Assembly (NCBI RefSeq): GCF_009670965.2
Contig: NZ_CP073239.1
Coordinates: 558,001-622,000, forward strand
Source: Riemerella anatipestifer
GTDB taxonomy: Bacteria; Bacteroidota; Bacteroidia; Flavobacteriales; Weeksellaceae
DNA: 64,000 nt
Direction: 5' to 3'
Shown here: positions 30,832 through 39,490 of the stretch, one piece after another
Position numbering within the stretch: the stretch's first letter is position 1
How the letters are laid out: every line of letters begins with the position of its first letter
Position numbers and translations under genes: made by a program
Notes under the pieces: generated by a model
The model's database searches: none
Told to the model about the DNA's origin: nothing
Seen by the model: the letters and a program-made list of their open reading frames with translations, nothing else

Positions 30832-30960
30832 TAAGGTTAGAGGTTAGATATGAGAGATTAGAACTTAGTATAGCCTCATCAGCCCTTAAGACCAACCTCC
30901 AACCTCTAATAGCCATCAACCATTTAACAACTAACATCTAATATCTAAAAACTAAATCTT
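30832..30960. repeat. TTAGNNN heptad palindrome, copy A
   Basis: Left arm AGGTTAG-AGGTTAG-ATATGAG-AGATTAG-AACTTAG; right arm read on the minus strand TTAGTTT-TTAGATA-TTAGATG-TTAGTTG and later AGGTTGG-AGGTTGG. Both arms have period 7 and are partly complementary. The ~130 bp are essentially identical to 55615-55744, more conserved than the coding sequence that follows. Confidence 0.7.
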
Positions 30961-30961
30961 T

Positions 30962-31345
30962 ATGTCAATTAAGTACAAAACCATTCAGAAAGCCCAGCCA
31001 GGTGTGGCGGGCGGAGGCGACAAAAAATTCTATGCATCGCCTGTGTATCAAGGAGAGAAAACCCTAGAAGGTCTTACTAAAGACATCGAGAAAATCTCTA
31101 CCGTAAGTGGAGCGGACATCAGAGCGGTGCTTTATGCCCTCGTAGATGTGATGCAAACCTCATTATCAGAAGGACGAATTGTAAGGCTAGGCGAACTCGG
31201 CAGTATGAGAGTGAGCCTTAGCAGCGAGGGCAAAGCTAAGGAAGAGGAAGTAACTTCAGCAGTGATTAGAAATACAAAGGTGCTGTTTACCCCAGGAGCT
31301 GACCTTAAAAAGATGTTACAAACGCTGAAGTTTGAGAAAGCCTAG
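30962..31345 (+). CDS. HU-related DNA-binding protein, copy A
   Basis: 127 aa. HU/IHF-like fold of the Bacteroidetes 'histone-like' family: ISTVSGADIRAVLYALVDVM (helical body), GRIVRLGELGSMRVSLSSEG (beta arm base), and C-terminal FTPGADLKKML. About 80% identical to copy B (55222-55605), with differences mostly in residues 25-37. The N-terminal ~30 residues (QKAQPGVAGGGDKKFYA) are an extension typical of this family. Located between the structured leader and the secreted protein gene. It could be a nucleoid protein or a local regulator acting on the 22-bp repeats just downstream (inference). Confidence 0.88.
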   Translation: MSIKYKTIQKAQPGVAGGGDKKFYASPVYQGEKTLEGLTKDIEKISTVSGADIRAVLYALVDVMQTSLSEGRIVRLGELGSMRVSLSSEGKAKEEEVTSAVIRNTKVLFTPGADLKKMLQTLKFEKA

Positions 31346-31357
31346 CTACCCACAAAA

Positions 31358-31445
31358 AATTTCCTAGCTAGGGAATGGTAATTCTCAAGCTAGGAAATCT
31401 TAATTCCCTAGTTAGGAAATTCTAAACGCCACGCTAGGGAATTTT
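31358..31445. repeat. four 22-bp tandem repeats between HU-A and the secreted protein gene
   Basis: Exact 22-bp units at 31358, 31380, 31402 and 31424 with core (C)TAGCTAGGRAAT; the first contains palindrome CCTAGCTAGG. The spacing equals two DNA helical turns. Module B has unrelated motifs at nearly the same spacing. Confidence 0.8.
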
Positions 31446-31507
31446 AACACAAAGAACAACAAAGGAAAAATTAAACAAAATCATTAACAATTTTAAAATT
31501 AAATTTT

Positions 31508-33238
31508 ATGAAAACAAAGACTACAAAATTAAGTGTACTTGCCTTTTTAGGCTTGGGATTAGCGGTTTATGGGCAAAGTGGAAAAGTAGGGGTTAATATC
31601 TCCTCACCTAGAGCTACTTTAGATGTTCAGCCTAGTGCAACCAATAGCCAAGGTGACGCCAAAACTAACGAAGGGATTTTAGCTCCCCAATTAAGTAAAA
31701 CTCGTGTGGCAAGTATCGAAGCTCCTGTAGAAGGGACTCTAGTGTATGTAATAGATGACGCTACTAAGACCAATGGGGCTATAAGCAATTATACAGGTAA
31801 TGATACCAAAGTAGCTAAAATCACAGAAAAGGGTTATTACTATTACAATGGTACGGAGTGGGTAAAGAGTGCTGCAAACAGCCTAGACCAAGAATGGGTA
31901 TATAATTCTTCAACCAAAAATATAGAATTAAAAAGAAGTGGCACTTCTCCTTTTAATAACAAAGTCTACTTTGATGAAAATGGAGGATTTAAACTCATAG
32001 ACAGTCCTGACACATCCGTACCTTACTTTAATTCAAAAGATTTAGTAGAAGAAACTGCTACTTCTCAGTCAGGAATAAATAAACACACTATAGGTATTAA
32101 AACATCTACATTAACACTTCCTGCAAGTGTTACCCCTTCAGTTTGGGGAGATATTTTTGCTACTGGTAGCAGTATTTCAAGTTTTATTGATACCGTTCCA
32201 GATAGAGCAACTTCTTTTAATGGGACTTCATCAACAGTATATGCTCCTACCACTCTCTCATCATTAAAATCATTGAAGAATATTACGGGTAATAGCGACG
32301 GTGTAGATTACCACGCTTCACAGAGCTTATCTACACTAACAGGAAATTATTCTAAAGCTCTTATTGGGATTAATGCCGAAGTAACTACAACTTACGCCAA
32401 AAGAAACCAAGCTTTTTCTTACTCTAATAAAGCAATAGGCTCTATTAGAGCATTAGATAATTACACCTATCTAAGAGGTAATGGTAGTATAAATACTGCT
32501 TCAGGCTCTATGGATTGGGTTGTATTTCAAAACGCATCTACCGCTACCGTTGAAAAACTTACAGGGAAAACCATACTCCTCCGCTCGTGGCAAGGGTCTA
32601 ATCCTACTATAAAGCTAGTGAGAGGAATTGAGCTATCTAGCTTTATCAATGATACTGCGACCAACTCTACAGTTCCTAACATTGAAGACAATACAGGTTT
32701 ATACATTGGAGGTATAACAGGAGGAACCACTGCCAATAGAGGTATCTACATAGGAAATGTTACAGGAAATACTTCTATACCTGACCAAAACTTTGCTATT
32801 TACACTAACGCTGGAACCGTTCGCTTTGGGGATAAAGTTGGTGTAGGTGTAGATACTCCAACCGAAAAACTAGACGTAGCAGGTAATGTAAAAGCTACAG
32901 GTTTTATAGGTGCTAATGCCGCTATCTTCCCAGACTATGTGTTCCAAAAGTATTATACAGGTACTTCTAGTCTCAAGGCAGATTATAGCTTTAAAACCCT
33001 AAGCCAAGTAGAAGACTTTGTAAAAACTAATGGGCATTTGCCAGGGTATTTGTCGGCTTCTAAAATCAAAGAGCAAGGTTATATAGACCTTATGGCTACC
33101 CAACTTACCAATGTAGAGAAGATAGAAGAACTTTACTTGCACAGCATAGAGCAAGACAAAGCCCTAAAAGCTAAAAATGCCGAAATTAAAGAACTCAAAG
33201 AAAGGTTATCTAAAATAGAAGCTCTATTATCTAAGTAA
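31508..33238 (+). CDS. secreted protein with conserved ends and variable centre, copy A
   Basis: 576 aa. Signal peptide (LSVLAFLGLGLAVYGQ). Residues 1-130 and 453-576 are nearly identical to copy B (53060-55051); residues 131-452 differ. The C-terminal part (VAGNVKATGFIGANAAIFPD, FKTLSQVEDFVKTNGHLPGY, then a coiled coil with KIEELYLH) resembles the end of Bacteroidetes phage-tail-fibre-like surface proteins. The centre is Ser/Thr/Asn-rich and beta-like. No T9SS sorting domain. Antigenic variation by exchange of centres is inferred from the mosaic pattern. Confidence 0.75.
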   Translation: MKTKTTKLSVLAFLGLGLAVYGQSGKVGVNISSPRATLDVQPSATNSQGDAKTNEGILAPQLSKTRVASIEAPVEGTLVYVIDDATKTNGAISNYTGNDTKVAKITEKGYYYYNGTEWVKSAANSLDQEWVYNSSTKNIELKRSGTSPFNNKVYFDENGGFKLIDSPDTSVPYFNSKDLVEETATSQSGINKHTIGIKTSTLTLPASVTPSVWGDIFATGSSISSFIDTVPDRATSFNGTSSTVYAPTTLSSLKSLKNITGNSDGVDYHASQSLSTLTGNYSKALIGINAEVTTTYAKRNQAFSYSNKAIGSIRALDNYTYLRGNGSINTASGSMDWVVFQNASTATVEKLTGKTILLRSWQGSNPTIKLVRGIELSSFINDTATNSTVPNIEDNTGLYIGGITGGTTANRGIYIGNVTGNTSIPDQNFAIYTNAGTVRFGDKVGVGVDTPTEKLDVAGNVKATGFIGANAAIFPDYVFQKYYTGTSSLKADYSFKTLSQVEDFVKTNGHLPGYLSASKIKEQGYIDLMATQLTNVEKIEELYLHSIEQDKALKAKNAEIKELKERLSKIEALLSK

Positions 33239-33254
33239 ATTTTTTGATAAACCC

Positions 33255-33284
33255 ATCCCTCCAAATCTACTGGAGGGATTTTTT
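33255..33284 (+). terminator. terminator of module A
   Basis: ATCCCTCCA (33255-33263) pairs with TGGAGGGAT (33271-33279), followed by a run of T. Confidence 0.85.
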
Positions 33285-33343
33285 GTTGCTTCTCATAAAG
33301 GCTTTATTAGATAGTAAAACTTTTTTAAAACCAATTATTACTC

Positions 33344-33351
33344 TAAATTTG
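33344..33351 (+). promoter_or_regulatory. possible -7 element of pth
   Basis: TAAATTTG, 26 nt ahead of the pth ATG; no good TTG at the required distance. Confidence 0.35.
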
Positions 33352-33377
33352 CACCGCATTAAAAATAAAGTAAAACC

Positions 33378-33941
33378 ATGAAATACCTTATCGTAGGGCT
33401 GGGCAACAAAGGAGATGAGTACACAGAAACTCGCCACAATGTAGGCTTTAAAGTTGTAGAAAAAATTGCAGAAAGCATAGAGGCTTCTTTTAAAACAGCT
33501 AACTTTGGCTGGGTAGCAGAGGGTAAATATAAGGGTAGAAAAGTAATATTACTAAAACCCGACACCTATATGAATTTAAGCGGTAACGCCGTGAAGTTTT
33601 GGCTAAAAAAAGAGAACATTCCGCTAGAAAATTTGCTTGTCATCACCGATGATTTAGCCTTGCCTTTCGGTACGCTTAGAATGAAAATGAAAGGCTCAGA
33701 CGCAGGACACAACGGACTAAAAAATATCCAAGAACTCCTGCAAACGCAAAACTACCCAAGATTAAGGTTTGGCATTTCTGCCAATTTCTCCGAAGGTAAG
33801 CAAGTGGACTATGTACTCGGCAAATGGACTGAAGAAGAACAAAGCAAACTCCCAGAACGCCTAGAACAATTTACTAAGGCTTCTTTAGCTTTTGTATTTG
33901 CAGGTATCCAAAATGCGATGACGGGCTTTAATGGAAAGTAA
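33378..33941 (+). CDS. pth: peptidyl-tRNA hydrolase
   Basis: 187 aa, family length. LIVGLGNKGDEYTETRHNVG with catalytic His in RHNVG, TYMNLSG, and KGSDAGHNGLKNI are the three Pth signatures (Asn and Asp catalytic partners present). Frees tRNA from prematurely released peptidyl-tRNA. Start ATG at 33378. It converges with the minus-strand GNAT-like gene, 9 nt apart. Confidence 0.97.
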   Translation: MKYLIVGLGNKGDEYTETRHNVGFKVVEKIAESIEASFKTANFGWVAEGKYKGRKVILLKPDTYMNLSGNAVKFWLKKENIPLENLLVITDDLALPFGTLRMKMKGSDAGHNGLKNIQELLQTQNYPRLRFGISANFSEGKQVDYVLGKWTEEEQSKLPERLEQFTKASLAFVFAGIQNAMTGFNGK

Positions 33942-33950
33942 TCCGCTTTG

Positions 33951-35075
33951 CTAAATTTTCTTTTTATAGATAGTGTACTCTTTGTACATTCTGTGGTTAG
34001 GCAAACGCTCTATCTCTGCACGCATCTTATGGTTTTCTCTCATAATCAAGTGGCTATCTACCGATTTAAAGCCTAGCTTAATTGCAGAACCAAAAAGGTG
34101 CGTTGCCAAGACCGCATCTAGACCTTTGTTTTGATAATCTGGTGCTATACCGCCTAACAAAAGTACCAATCGTTTAGATGTTTTAGACGCTCTCAAAATA
34201 TGAAACCAACCCAATGGCAATAGCCTCCCTTTAGCCTTTTTAATCCCTTGGCTTAGGTCTGCCATCGCTATCACAAACGCCACTACTCTCCCCGAACCAT
34301 CACTAATGATTTTAATTAACTTAGGATTTAGTAATGGGAGAAAACGGTTGGCGAATTCGTCCATTTCTTCCTCTGAAATAGACGTAAATCCATAGATTTC
34401 TTGATAAGTAGCATTGATAAGATTAAACACCGACTTCACAAAAGGCTTCACCTGTTTCGTAGAAGTGAACTGATGTACCGTGATGTTCATTCTGCTTTGT
34501 ATTCTTTCTGTAAAAGCCTCGTAGCGTTCGGTAATTTTAGAAGTTAGCGGAACATCATATTGGCACAACTCCACAAAAGAACTGTACCCCGAAGCCAAAA
34601 TCATTCTAGACATATACTCAAAGCTAGAATTGGTAATCATCATCGTAGGTTTAGAGAATCCTTTGGTAAGAAACCCTTGAGGCTCTTTGTCGGAAAATCC
34701 CATCGGTCCGATAAGCTCTTCGCAACCTTTAGACTTCGCCCATTGCTCTACCTCTTTTAGTAACGCCAAGAATATGGTTTCGTCCTCATAACATTCAAAA
34801 TAGCTAAATCTTGCTGTTTTAAGGTTTTGCTTTTTGTTATACTCATGTGGTATAATCCCCATAATTCTACCCACTGCTCTTCCATTTTGGTAGGCTAATA
34901 ACAGAATGGTGTCGTTATGCTGAAATGCAGGGTTTCTCTTAGGATTAAAAAACTGCTCTTCATCCATATAAAGAGGCGGTAGCCACTCCTGATGATTATG
35001 GTGTATCTTCTCTGGAAGGTAGATAAAAGTATTAAGTTCTTTAGCACCTTCTACTTGTTTTATAATGATTTCCAT
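33951..35075 (-). CDS. GNAT-like acyltransferase family protein
   Basis: 374 aa. The N-terminal half (FNPKRNPAFQHNDTILLLAY and GRAVGRIMGIIPHEYN) and the C-terminal half (VVAFVIAMADLSQGIKKAKG, LLGGIAPDYQNKGLDAVLAT) both resemble GNAT beta-alpha units; PDYQNKGLDA is like the acetyl-CoA-binding Q/RxxGx segment. The substrate is unknown. The 5' end follows the PAP2 gene with a 16-nt overlap, so the two are co-expressed, suggesting a lipid- or envelope-related substrate. Confidence 0.7.
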   Translation of the reverse strand: MEIIIKQVEGAKELNTFIYLPEKIHHNHQEWLPPLYMDEEQFFNPKRNPAFQHNDTILLLAYQNGRAVGRIMGIIPHEYNKKQNLKTARFSYFECYEDETIFLALLKEVEQWAKSKGCEELIGPMGFSDKEPQGFLTKGFSKPTMMITNSSFEYMSRMILASGYSSFVELCQYDVPLTSKITERYEAFTERIQSRMNITVHQFTSTKQVKPFVKSVFNLINATYQEIYGFTSISEEEMDEFANRFLPLLNPKLIKIISDGSGRVVAFVIAMADLSQGIKKAKGRLLPLGWFHILRASKTSKRLVLLLGGIAPDYQNKGLDAVLATHLFGSAIKLGFKSVDSHLIMRENHKMRAEIERLPNHRMYKEYTIYKKKI

Positions 35076-35950
35076 TGTCTTCGTTTTTTTATAAAAAATA
35101 AAGTAATACTTGAACTAAGCAAGTAAACCAATACTCCTGTAACTCCTCCCGCCAAAACATCTACCGCATAATGTGCTTTGATATACACCGTAGAGAAAAC
35201 AAGAATAAATGTAAATGGCAATATTAAGAAAAATAATTTTCTGTAATGTTTAAATAGCCAAATCAGAACCACCACACTCACACCCACATGAGAGCTAGGA
35301 AATGCCGCCGTAGGAGCTTCGCCCATCAATTGTATTTGTTTTACTGCCATTCCAAAAAGACCATAGGCTTCTACCGTATTGCTAGGATATGGGAAATAAA
35401 ACTGTGGTCCTTCCGCTGGAACAAAAATAAAAATAGTGTAATAGATAACAAAAGCAGTTATCAATAAAGAACCAAAAAATTCCAGTAGATGAGGCTTGTA
35501 CTTGAAAAGCATTCCAATCACAATGAGAGGCATTAGGTAATAGAAGAAATACCCTAAGAACATCAACTCACTAAACCAAGGATAATCAAAAACCTTAGAA
35601 AACTCTAGCGAAGGCTGAAAGCCAAACAAAAGGTGGTCTATCTCGACTAGCCAACTATCTATTTTATCAAAAAACATAAGATTGAGTTGTGCCGTCTCCT
35701 TATAAACCATACCTAAAAAGGCATAGGCTAGCAACCAGCTTACCAGTACTTTTATTTTTGGATAGTTTTTAAGTTGATTATCAAAAAATAAAGCCCCTAA
35801 AAACACTGCAAAAAAATAAAATCTTCCTTCTAATATTGGTATAAGAAAAAAGCCATCGGGTTTTACCAACAACACCAAAACTAGCGTAACCAACATATAA
35901 AAGGTTAAACTAAACCAACACAACGAAATCCCCCCTAATATTTTCTTCAT
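35060..35950 (-). CDS. PAP2-family membrane phosphatase (inositolphosphotransferase-like)
   Basis: 296 aa from ATG at 35950 (open to 35995, but KKILGGISLCWFSLTFYMLV is the natural first helix). About seven membrane helices. The phosphatase motif is seen in AAFPSSHVGVSVV (PSSH) and KAHYAVDVLAGG (H-YxxDV). Likely removes phosphate from a lipid or transfers a head group. Overlaps the GNAT-like gene by 16 nt. Confidence 0.82.
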   Translation of the reverse strand: MKKILGGISLCWFSLTFYMLVTLVLVLLVKPDGFFLIPILEGRFYFFAVFLGALFFDNQLKNYPKIKVLVSWLLAYAFLGMVYKETAQLNLMFFDKIDSWLVEIDHLLFGFQPSLEFSKVFDYPWFSELMFLGYFFYYLMPLIVIGMLFKYKPHLLEFFGSLLITAFVIYYTIFIFVPAEGPQFYFPYPSNTVEAYGLFGMAVKQIQLMGEAPTAAFPSSHVGVSVVVLIWLFKHYRKLFFLILPFTFILVFSTVYIKAHYAVDVLAGGVTGVLVYLLSSSITLFFIKKRRQWKSL

Positions 35951-36068
35951 AGATAAAAAAGCCCCCAAAGATACAAGATTTATGTTTAAGGACAATTAAA
36001 AATAAAAGTTGGGCTTCAGCTTTATAAACTGACGCCCAACTTCCTAGTGAAAAACTTATAAAATGAAA

Positions 36069-37673
36069 TTAAATTGCTTTACCATGACCAAGCTCTATAT
36101 GAGAGTGTTGGTCTTTTTCATAATCTTTATAAGATGTTCTAAACCCTAGTAACACTACTTCTATACCTTCCTCCTTAGCTCTTACATTAGCAAAGTCTTG
36201 TATCAGTTCTAATACATCTGTAGTAATATAAGAGGTATTTCTAGCATCTATAGTTACTTTAGAATTAGGTTTAATATTTTTTAAAGTCTTCTTTATAGCC
36301 GCTTTGTTAAGAAACGACACCTCTTCTGCTAATCTGATAGTAACTTCATCAGCTTCGTCTAACTCTTCACGGCTAAAATAGTACGCTCTTTTCATATTCC
36401 CTTGTAAAATATAGAATATAGAAATCGCCATACCTACACCCACTCCTTTCAGTAAGTCTGTAGCCACAACTGCTACTACCGTAGCGATGAAAGGAATGAA
36501 TTGATACTTCCCTTTATGCCAAAAATGAGCAATTGTAGATGGTTTTGCTAATTTATATCCTACCAAAAGAAGTACTGCTGCTAAAGTAGCCAAAGGTATC
36601 TTATTAAGGATAATAGGTATAGATACTGCACAAACTAATAACAATACCCCATGTATAATAGCCGAAACTTTAGATGTAGCTCCCGCATTGGCATTAGCTG
36701 AAGAACGAACCACTACTGAAGTCATTGGAAGCCCCCCAATAAAGGCACTCACCATATTACCTATCCCTTGAGCTCTAAGCTCTAAGTTTGTATCTGTTAT
36801 TCTTCTTCTCTTATCTAATCTATCTGCCGCTTCAATACACAATAATGTTTCTATAGAAGCTACAATAGCTATAGTAGCACCAGCTACCCAAACTTTAGAA
36901 TTTAAAAAGCCTGAGAAATCAGGAATTACAATCATATTTTTAAAATCTTCAGCAGATTGAGGTACTGGCAGATTAACTAAATGTTCTTCACTTATCGCTA
37001 AAGAGCTTCCACTAGCTTTGAAAAACTCATTTAATAAAATACCTACCGCTACCGCCACTAATGCTCCTGGTAACATTTTAAGTTTTCTGAGTGCTGCCAC
37101 ATTGTCCCACAACAAAAGAATTGCAAGAGAAACTAATGTTACTATAATTGCCCCCATATGAACCGATGAGCTAAGATTTTGAAGATAGCTAGATATAGAA
37201 TCAAGATTATAGCCGTTGTCAAAAATGGTCTCATTTCCTTCAAAATCACTATCATATCCTAGTGCATGAGGAATTTGCTTCATAATAATGATGACCCCAA
37301 TACCAGCAAGCATACCCTCTATCACATTAGTAGGGAAATAATTAGAAATACTACCTGCACGCACAAACCCTAAAATCAGCTGTATTACACCTGCTATAAT
37401 ACCCGCACAAAGGAAAAGCTCAAACGCTCCTAAATCTGTAATCGCTGTAAGGATAATAGCTGTTAAACCAGCAGCAGGCCCTGATACTGATATATGTGAA
37501 TTACTAATATAACCTACCACAATACCACCTATAATACCAGAAATAATACCAGAAAGTGGTGGTGCTCCAGATGCTAATGCAATTCCTAAACACAATGGTA
37601 ATGCTACCAAGAACACAACAAGTCCTGAAGGAAAGTTTTCTTTAAAACCTCCTAATAAAGATGTCTTTTTCAT
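36069..37673 (-). CDS. SulP-family anion transporter with STAS domain (probable bicarbonate uptake)
   Basis: 534 aa from ATG at 37673. Signature GGFKENFPSGLVVFLVALPL, ~12 membrane segments, SISGPAAGLTAI-type pore motif (HISVSGPAAGL), and a C-terminal STAS domain (~430-525: NSKVTIDARNTSYITTDVLE). SLC26/SulP carriers move sulfate, bicarbonate and other anions. The adjacent beta-carbonic anhydrase and small secreted gene argue for bicarbonate, as in BicA-like systems. Confidence 0.88.
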   Translation of the reverse strand: MKKTSLLGGFKENFPSGLVVFLVALPLCLGIALASGAPPLSGIISGIIGGIVVGYISNSHISVSGPAAGLTAIILTAITDLGAFELFLCAGIIAGVIQLILGFVRAGSISNYFPTNVIEGMLAGIGVIIIMKQIPHALGYDSDFEGNETIFDNGYNLDSISSYLQNLSSSVHMGAIIVTLVSLAILLLWDNVAALRKLKMLPGALVAVAVGILLNEFFKASGSSLAISEEHLVNLPVPQSAEDFKNMIVIPDFSGFLNSKVWVAGATIAIVASIETLLCIEAADRLDKRRRITDTNLELRAQGIGNMVSAFIGGLPMTSVVVRSSANANAGATSKVSAIIHGVLLLVCAVSIPIILNKIPLATLAAVLLLVGYKLAKPSTIAHFWHKGKYQFIPFIATVVAVVATDLLKGVGVGMAISIFYILQGNMKRAYYFSREELDEADEVTIRLAEEVSFLNKAAIKKTLKNIKPNSKVTIDARNTSYITTDVLELIQDFANVRAKEEGIEVVLLGFRTSYKDYEKDQHSHIELGHGKAI

Positions 37674-37813
37674 TTTAAATATTGAAATAATTAGAACTCT
37701 CGTTTCTACAATAACCAATAACCTCTCTAAGAGAATTTACCGTTATTTCAAACGACTAAAAATTGATAAAATATCAAGCTGAACCTCCTCAGATAAGAAG
37801 AGGTATAGTAATA

Positions 37814-38110
37814 TTAAGCTTCTGGAGGCGTATAATGCACCGATAAGAACGGTGAGAGATGAGCCACATCATCAATACCTACAAACACTCTATTGTTGTG
37901 TTTATAAGTAGACAGCGAGGAAAAACCTTGCAAGCTCATAGGCTCCGAAATCATCTTTTCTGAAAACAAAGTGGTTTCTCCAGAATGCGTTTCTTCTTCA
38001 GAGATTGTAAAAGTAACGGTTGAAATATCTTCACCAAACACCTTAGCGATACTTGGTAACGCCATAAAGTTTAGGAAAATAATCAATAATAAAATACTTT
38101 TAAACCTCAT
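37814..38110 (-). CDS. small secreted hypothetical protein
   Basis: 98 aa. Signal peptide FKSILLLIIFLNFMALPSIA. The rest is acidic and beta-like (DISTVTFTISEEETHSGETT) with no family recognised. It sits between the carbonic anhydrase (11 nt away) and the SulP gene, so it is probably part of the same unit; a periplasmic role in inorganic carbon uptake is only a guess. Confidence 0.6.
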   Translation of the reverse strand: MRFKSILLLIIFLNFMALPSIAKVFGEDISTVTFTISEEETHSGETTLFSEKMISEPMSLQGFSSLSTYKHNNRVFVGIDDVAHLSPFLSVHYTPPEA

Positions 38111-38121
38111 CTAAAAAACTT

Positions 38122-38805
38122 TTAAGGGTTTAGATTTTTGTTATTTCTTCTACTCATTACCCAATCAGAATCTGTTAGATTGTAGATTTTTTGAATATCC
38201 TTAAGCGTCTTAGCAAAATCAAGATTCAAATCTATCAACTTCCCAGTTCTTAAATCAAACACCCACCCGTGTACAATAGGAAACTCCTCTAAAATGTATC
38301 TTTCTTGCACACACGCCATTTTAATTACATTGATGCATTGCTCTTGAACATTCAGCTCTACCAATCTATCGAAACGCTTATGTTCGTCTTCGATAGCGTC
38401 TAGCTCTGCTTGGTGTAATCTGTAAACATCTCTAATGGTTCTCAACCAAGGATTAAGCAATCCTAAATCCTGAGAAGACATAGCAGCTTTTACACCTCCA
38501 CAGTTATAATGCCCACATACCACAATATGCTTTACTTTAAGATGCTCTACGGCATATTGTATAACAGCTGTAGAACTCATATCTAAAGTATTTACCACAT
38601 TAGCTATATTTCTGTGAACAAACACTTCGCCCGGCTGAGCCCCCATTAACTCCTCTGCTGTTGCTCTACTATCCGAACACCCAATGTAAAGAAAATCTGG
38701 AGTTTGATTTTTAGCTAAATTTTTGAAAAAATCAGCATCTCCACCCAGTTTACTTTCTACCCACTTTTTGTTGTTTTCGAAAATTACTTCATACGAATTT
38801 GGCAT
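38122..38805 (-). CDS. beta-class carbonic anhydrase
   Basis: 227 aa. Zinc ligands C43, H99 and C102 with D45-x-R47 in GCSDSRA and VVCGHYNCGGVKAAM. Typical size for Can/CynT. Interconverts CO2 and bicarbonate in the cytoplasm and supplies or traps bicarbonate with the SulP transporter downstream. A possible -7 element lies 83 nt upstream. Confidence 0.96.
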   Translation of the reverse strand: MPNSYEVIFENNKKWVESKLGGDADFFKNLAKNQTPDFLYIGCSDSRATAEELMGAQPGEVFVHRNIANVVNTLDMSSTAVIQYAVEHLKVKHIVVCGHYNCGGVKAAMSSQDLGLLNPWLRTIRDVYRLHQAELDAIEDEHKRFDRLVELNVQEQCINVIKMACVQERYILEEFPIVHGWVFDLRTGKLIDLNLDFAKTLKDIQKIYNLTDSDWVMSRRNNKNLNP

Positions 38806-38887
38806 AATATATAAATTTTAAAATTAGTCTCCTCGTTTTAAATAATTTTCAAACTACCGTCAACACCCTAGGGTATCAAGAATTATG

Positions 38888-38895
38888 CAAATATA
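38888..38895 (-). promoter_or_regulatory. possible -7 element of the carbonic anhydrase unit
   Basis: TATATTTG on the minus strand matches TANNTTTG; a leader of about 75 nt would follow. No proper TTG found. Confidence 0.35.
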
Positions 38896-38938
38896 ATGTT
38901 TTTGAACCAATTAAAGTATTTTTTAACACTTTTTATAA

Positions 38939-39490
38939 TTAAACTTTATGGTTAATATAACCCTCCGTTGCTTGGTCGTTAGGAATAATTTGTGCTGGAT
39001 TCCCCATAACTACAGAACCGCTAGGCACATCGGTATTCACATACGCATTAGGAGCAATAAGTACATTATTCCCTATGGTTACTCCACCTACAATTACTGC
39101 GTTAGCCCCAATCCAAACTTCATCTCCAATGGTAGGCACCCCCTGTTTTTTGCCTCGGTTCTGCTGACCTATGGTAACTCCTTGTGCTATATTACAATTT
39201 TTACCAATAGTGGTTTTCGGATTGATAACCACCGCTCCCCAATGTCCCAAATAAAAACCTTCGCCTATTTGAGTTTCAGGATAAATCTGAAAACCGTATT
39301 TTATTTGATAGTGCCTGAGAATAAGCCGTACAACACTACCCAAGAAAGGAGTACTTCTATATTTCTGAGCTTTACGAAACCAATAAATATAATGCAAATT
39401 AGGGCTGAAACATTTTTTGAATATCTGAATCCCAGAAAGCCACTTTCCGCTCTCTCGGTAGAAGTCTTTTTGTATAGTAGTGTAATTCAT
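38939..39490 (-). CDS. hexapeptide-repeat acetyltransferase (serine acetyltransferase-like)
   Basis: 183 aa. C-terminal left-handed beta-helix with hexapeptide repeats (IGKNCNIAQGVTIGQ, IGDEVWIGANAVIVG, IGNNVLIAPNAYVN) and the catalytic His region GHWGAVVI as in CysE/SAT-like enzymes. The N-terminal domain is shorter than in true CysE. Its position at the end of the polysaccharide cluster argues for sugar O-acetylation instead of cysteine synthesis, though either remains possible. Confidence 0.8.
   Translation of the reverse strand: MNYTTIQKDFYRESGKWLSGIQIFKKCFSPNLHYIYWFRKAQKYRSTPFLGSVVRLILRHYQIKYGFQIYPETQIGEGFYLGHWGAVVINPKTTIGKNCNIAQGVTIGQQNRGKKQGVPTIGDEVWIGANAVIVGGVTIGNNVLIAPNAYVNTDVPSGSVVMGNPAQIIPNDQATEGYINHKV

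Larger units (their letters stand above)
30456..30961 (+). ncRNA. structured leader RNA of module A
   Basis: About 500 nt between the promoter and the HU-related gene. Stems: H0 ATTATTTGG/CCAAATAAT (30509-30531); H1 CTAAC/GTTGG (30633-30646); H2 ACTAAAAGCACC/GGTGCTTTTAGT (30695-30752) with an inner hairpin; H3 CAGAGAG/CTCTCTG (30756-30780); H4 GCCTTCCTCCTC/GAGGGGGGAGGC (30786-30825) followed by GTTTTTT, a terminator shape. Module B keeps H3 and H4 with compensatory changes. The reading frame at 30654-30941 is therefore judged noncoding. H4 upstream of the gene suggests attenuation. Confidence 0.6.

Noticed and set aside
30654-30941. Open frame of 95 aa conserved in module B (55633-56055)
   Set aside because: The frame is open in both copies, but the DNA is almost identical anyway, stems covary, and the protein reads through TTAGNNN repeats and low-complexity sequence. 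Structured RNA explains it better.
31358-31445. CRISPR array
   Set aside because: Repeats are contiguous 22-bp units without spacers, and no cas genes exist in the window.
31508-33238. Prophage tail fibre
   Set aside because: Only the C-terminal style is phage-like; there is a signal peptide and no other phage gene nearby.
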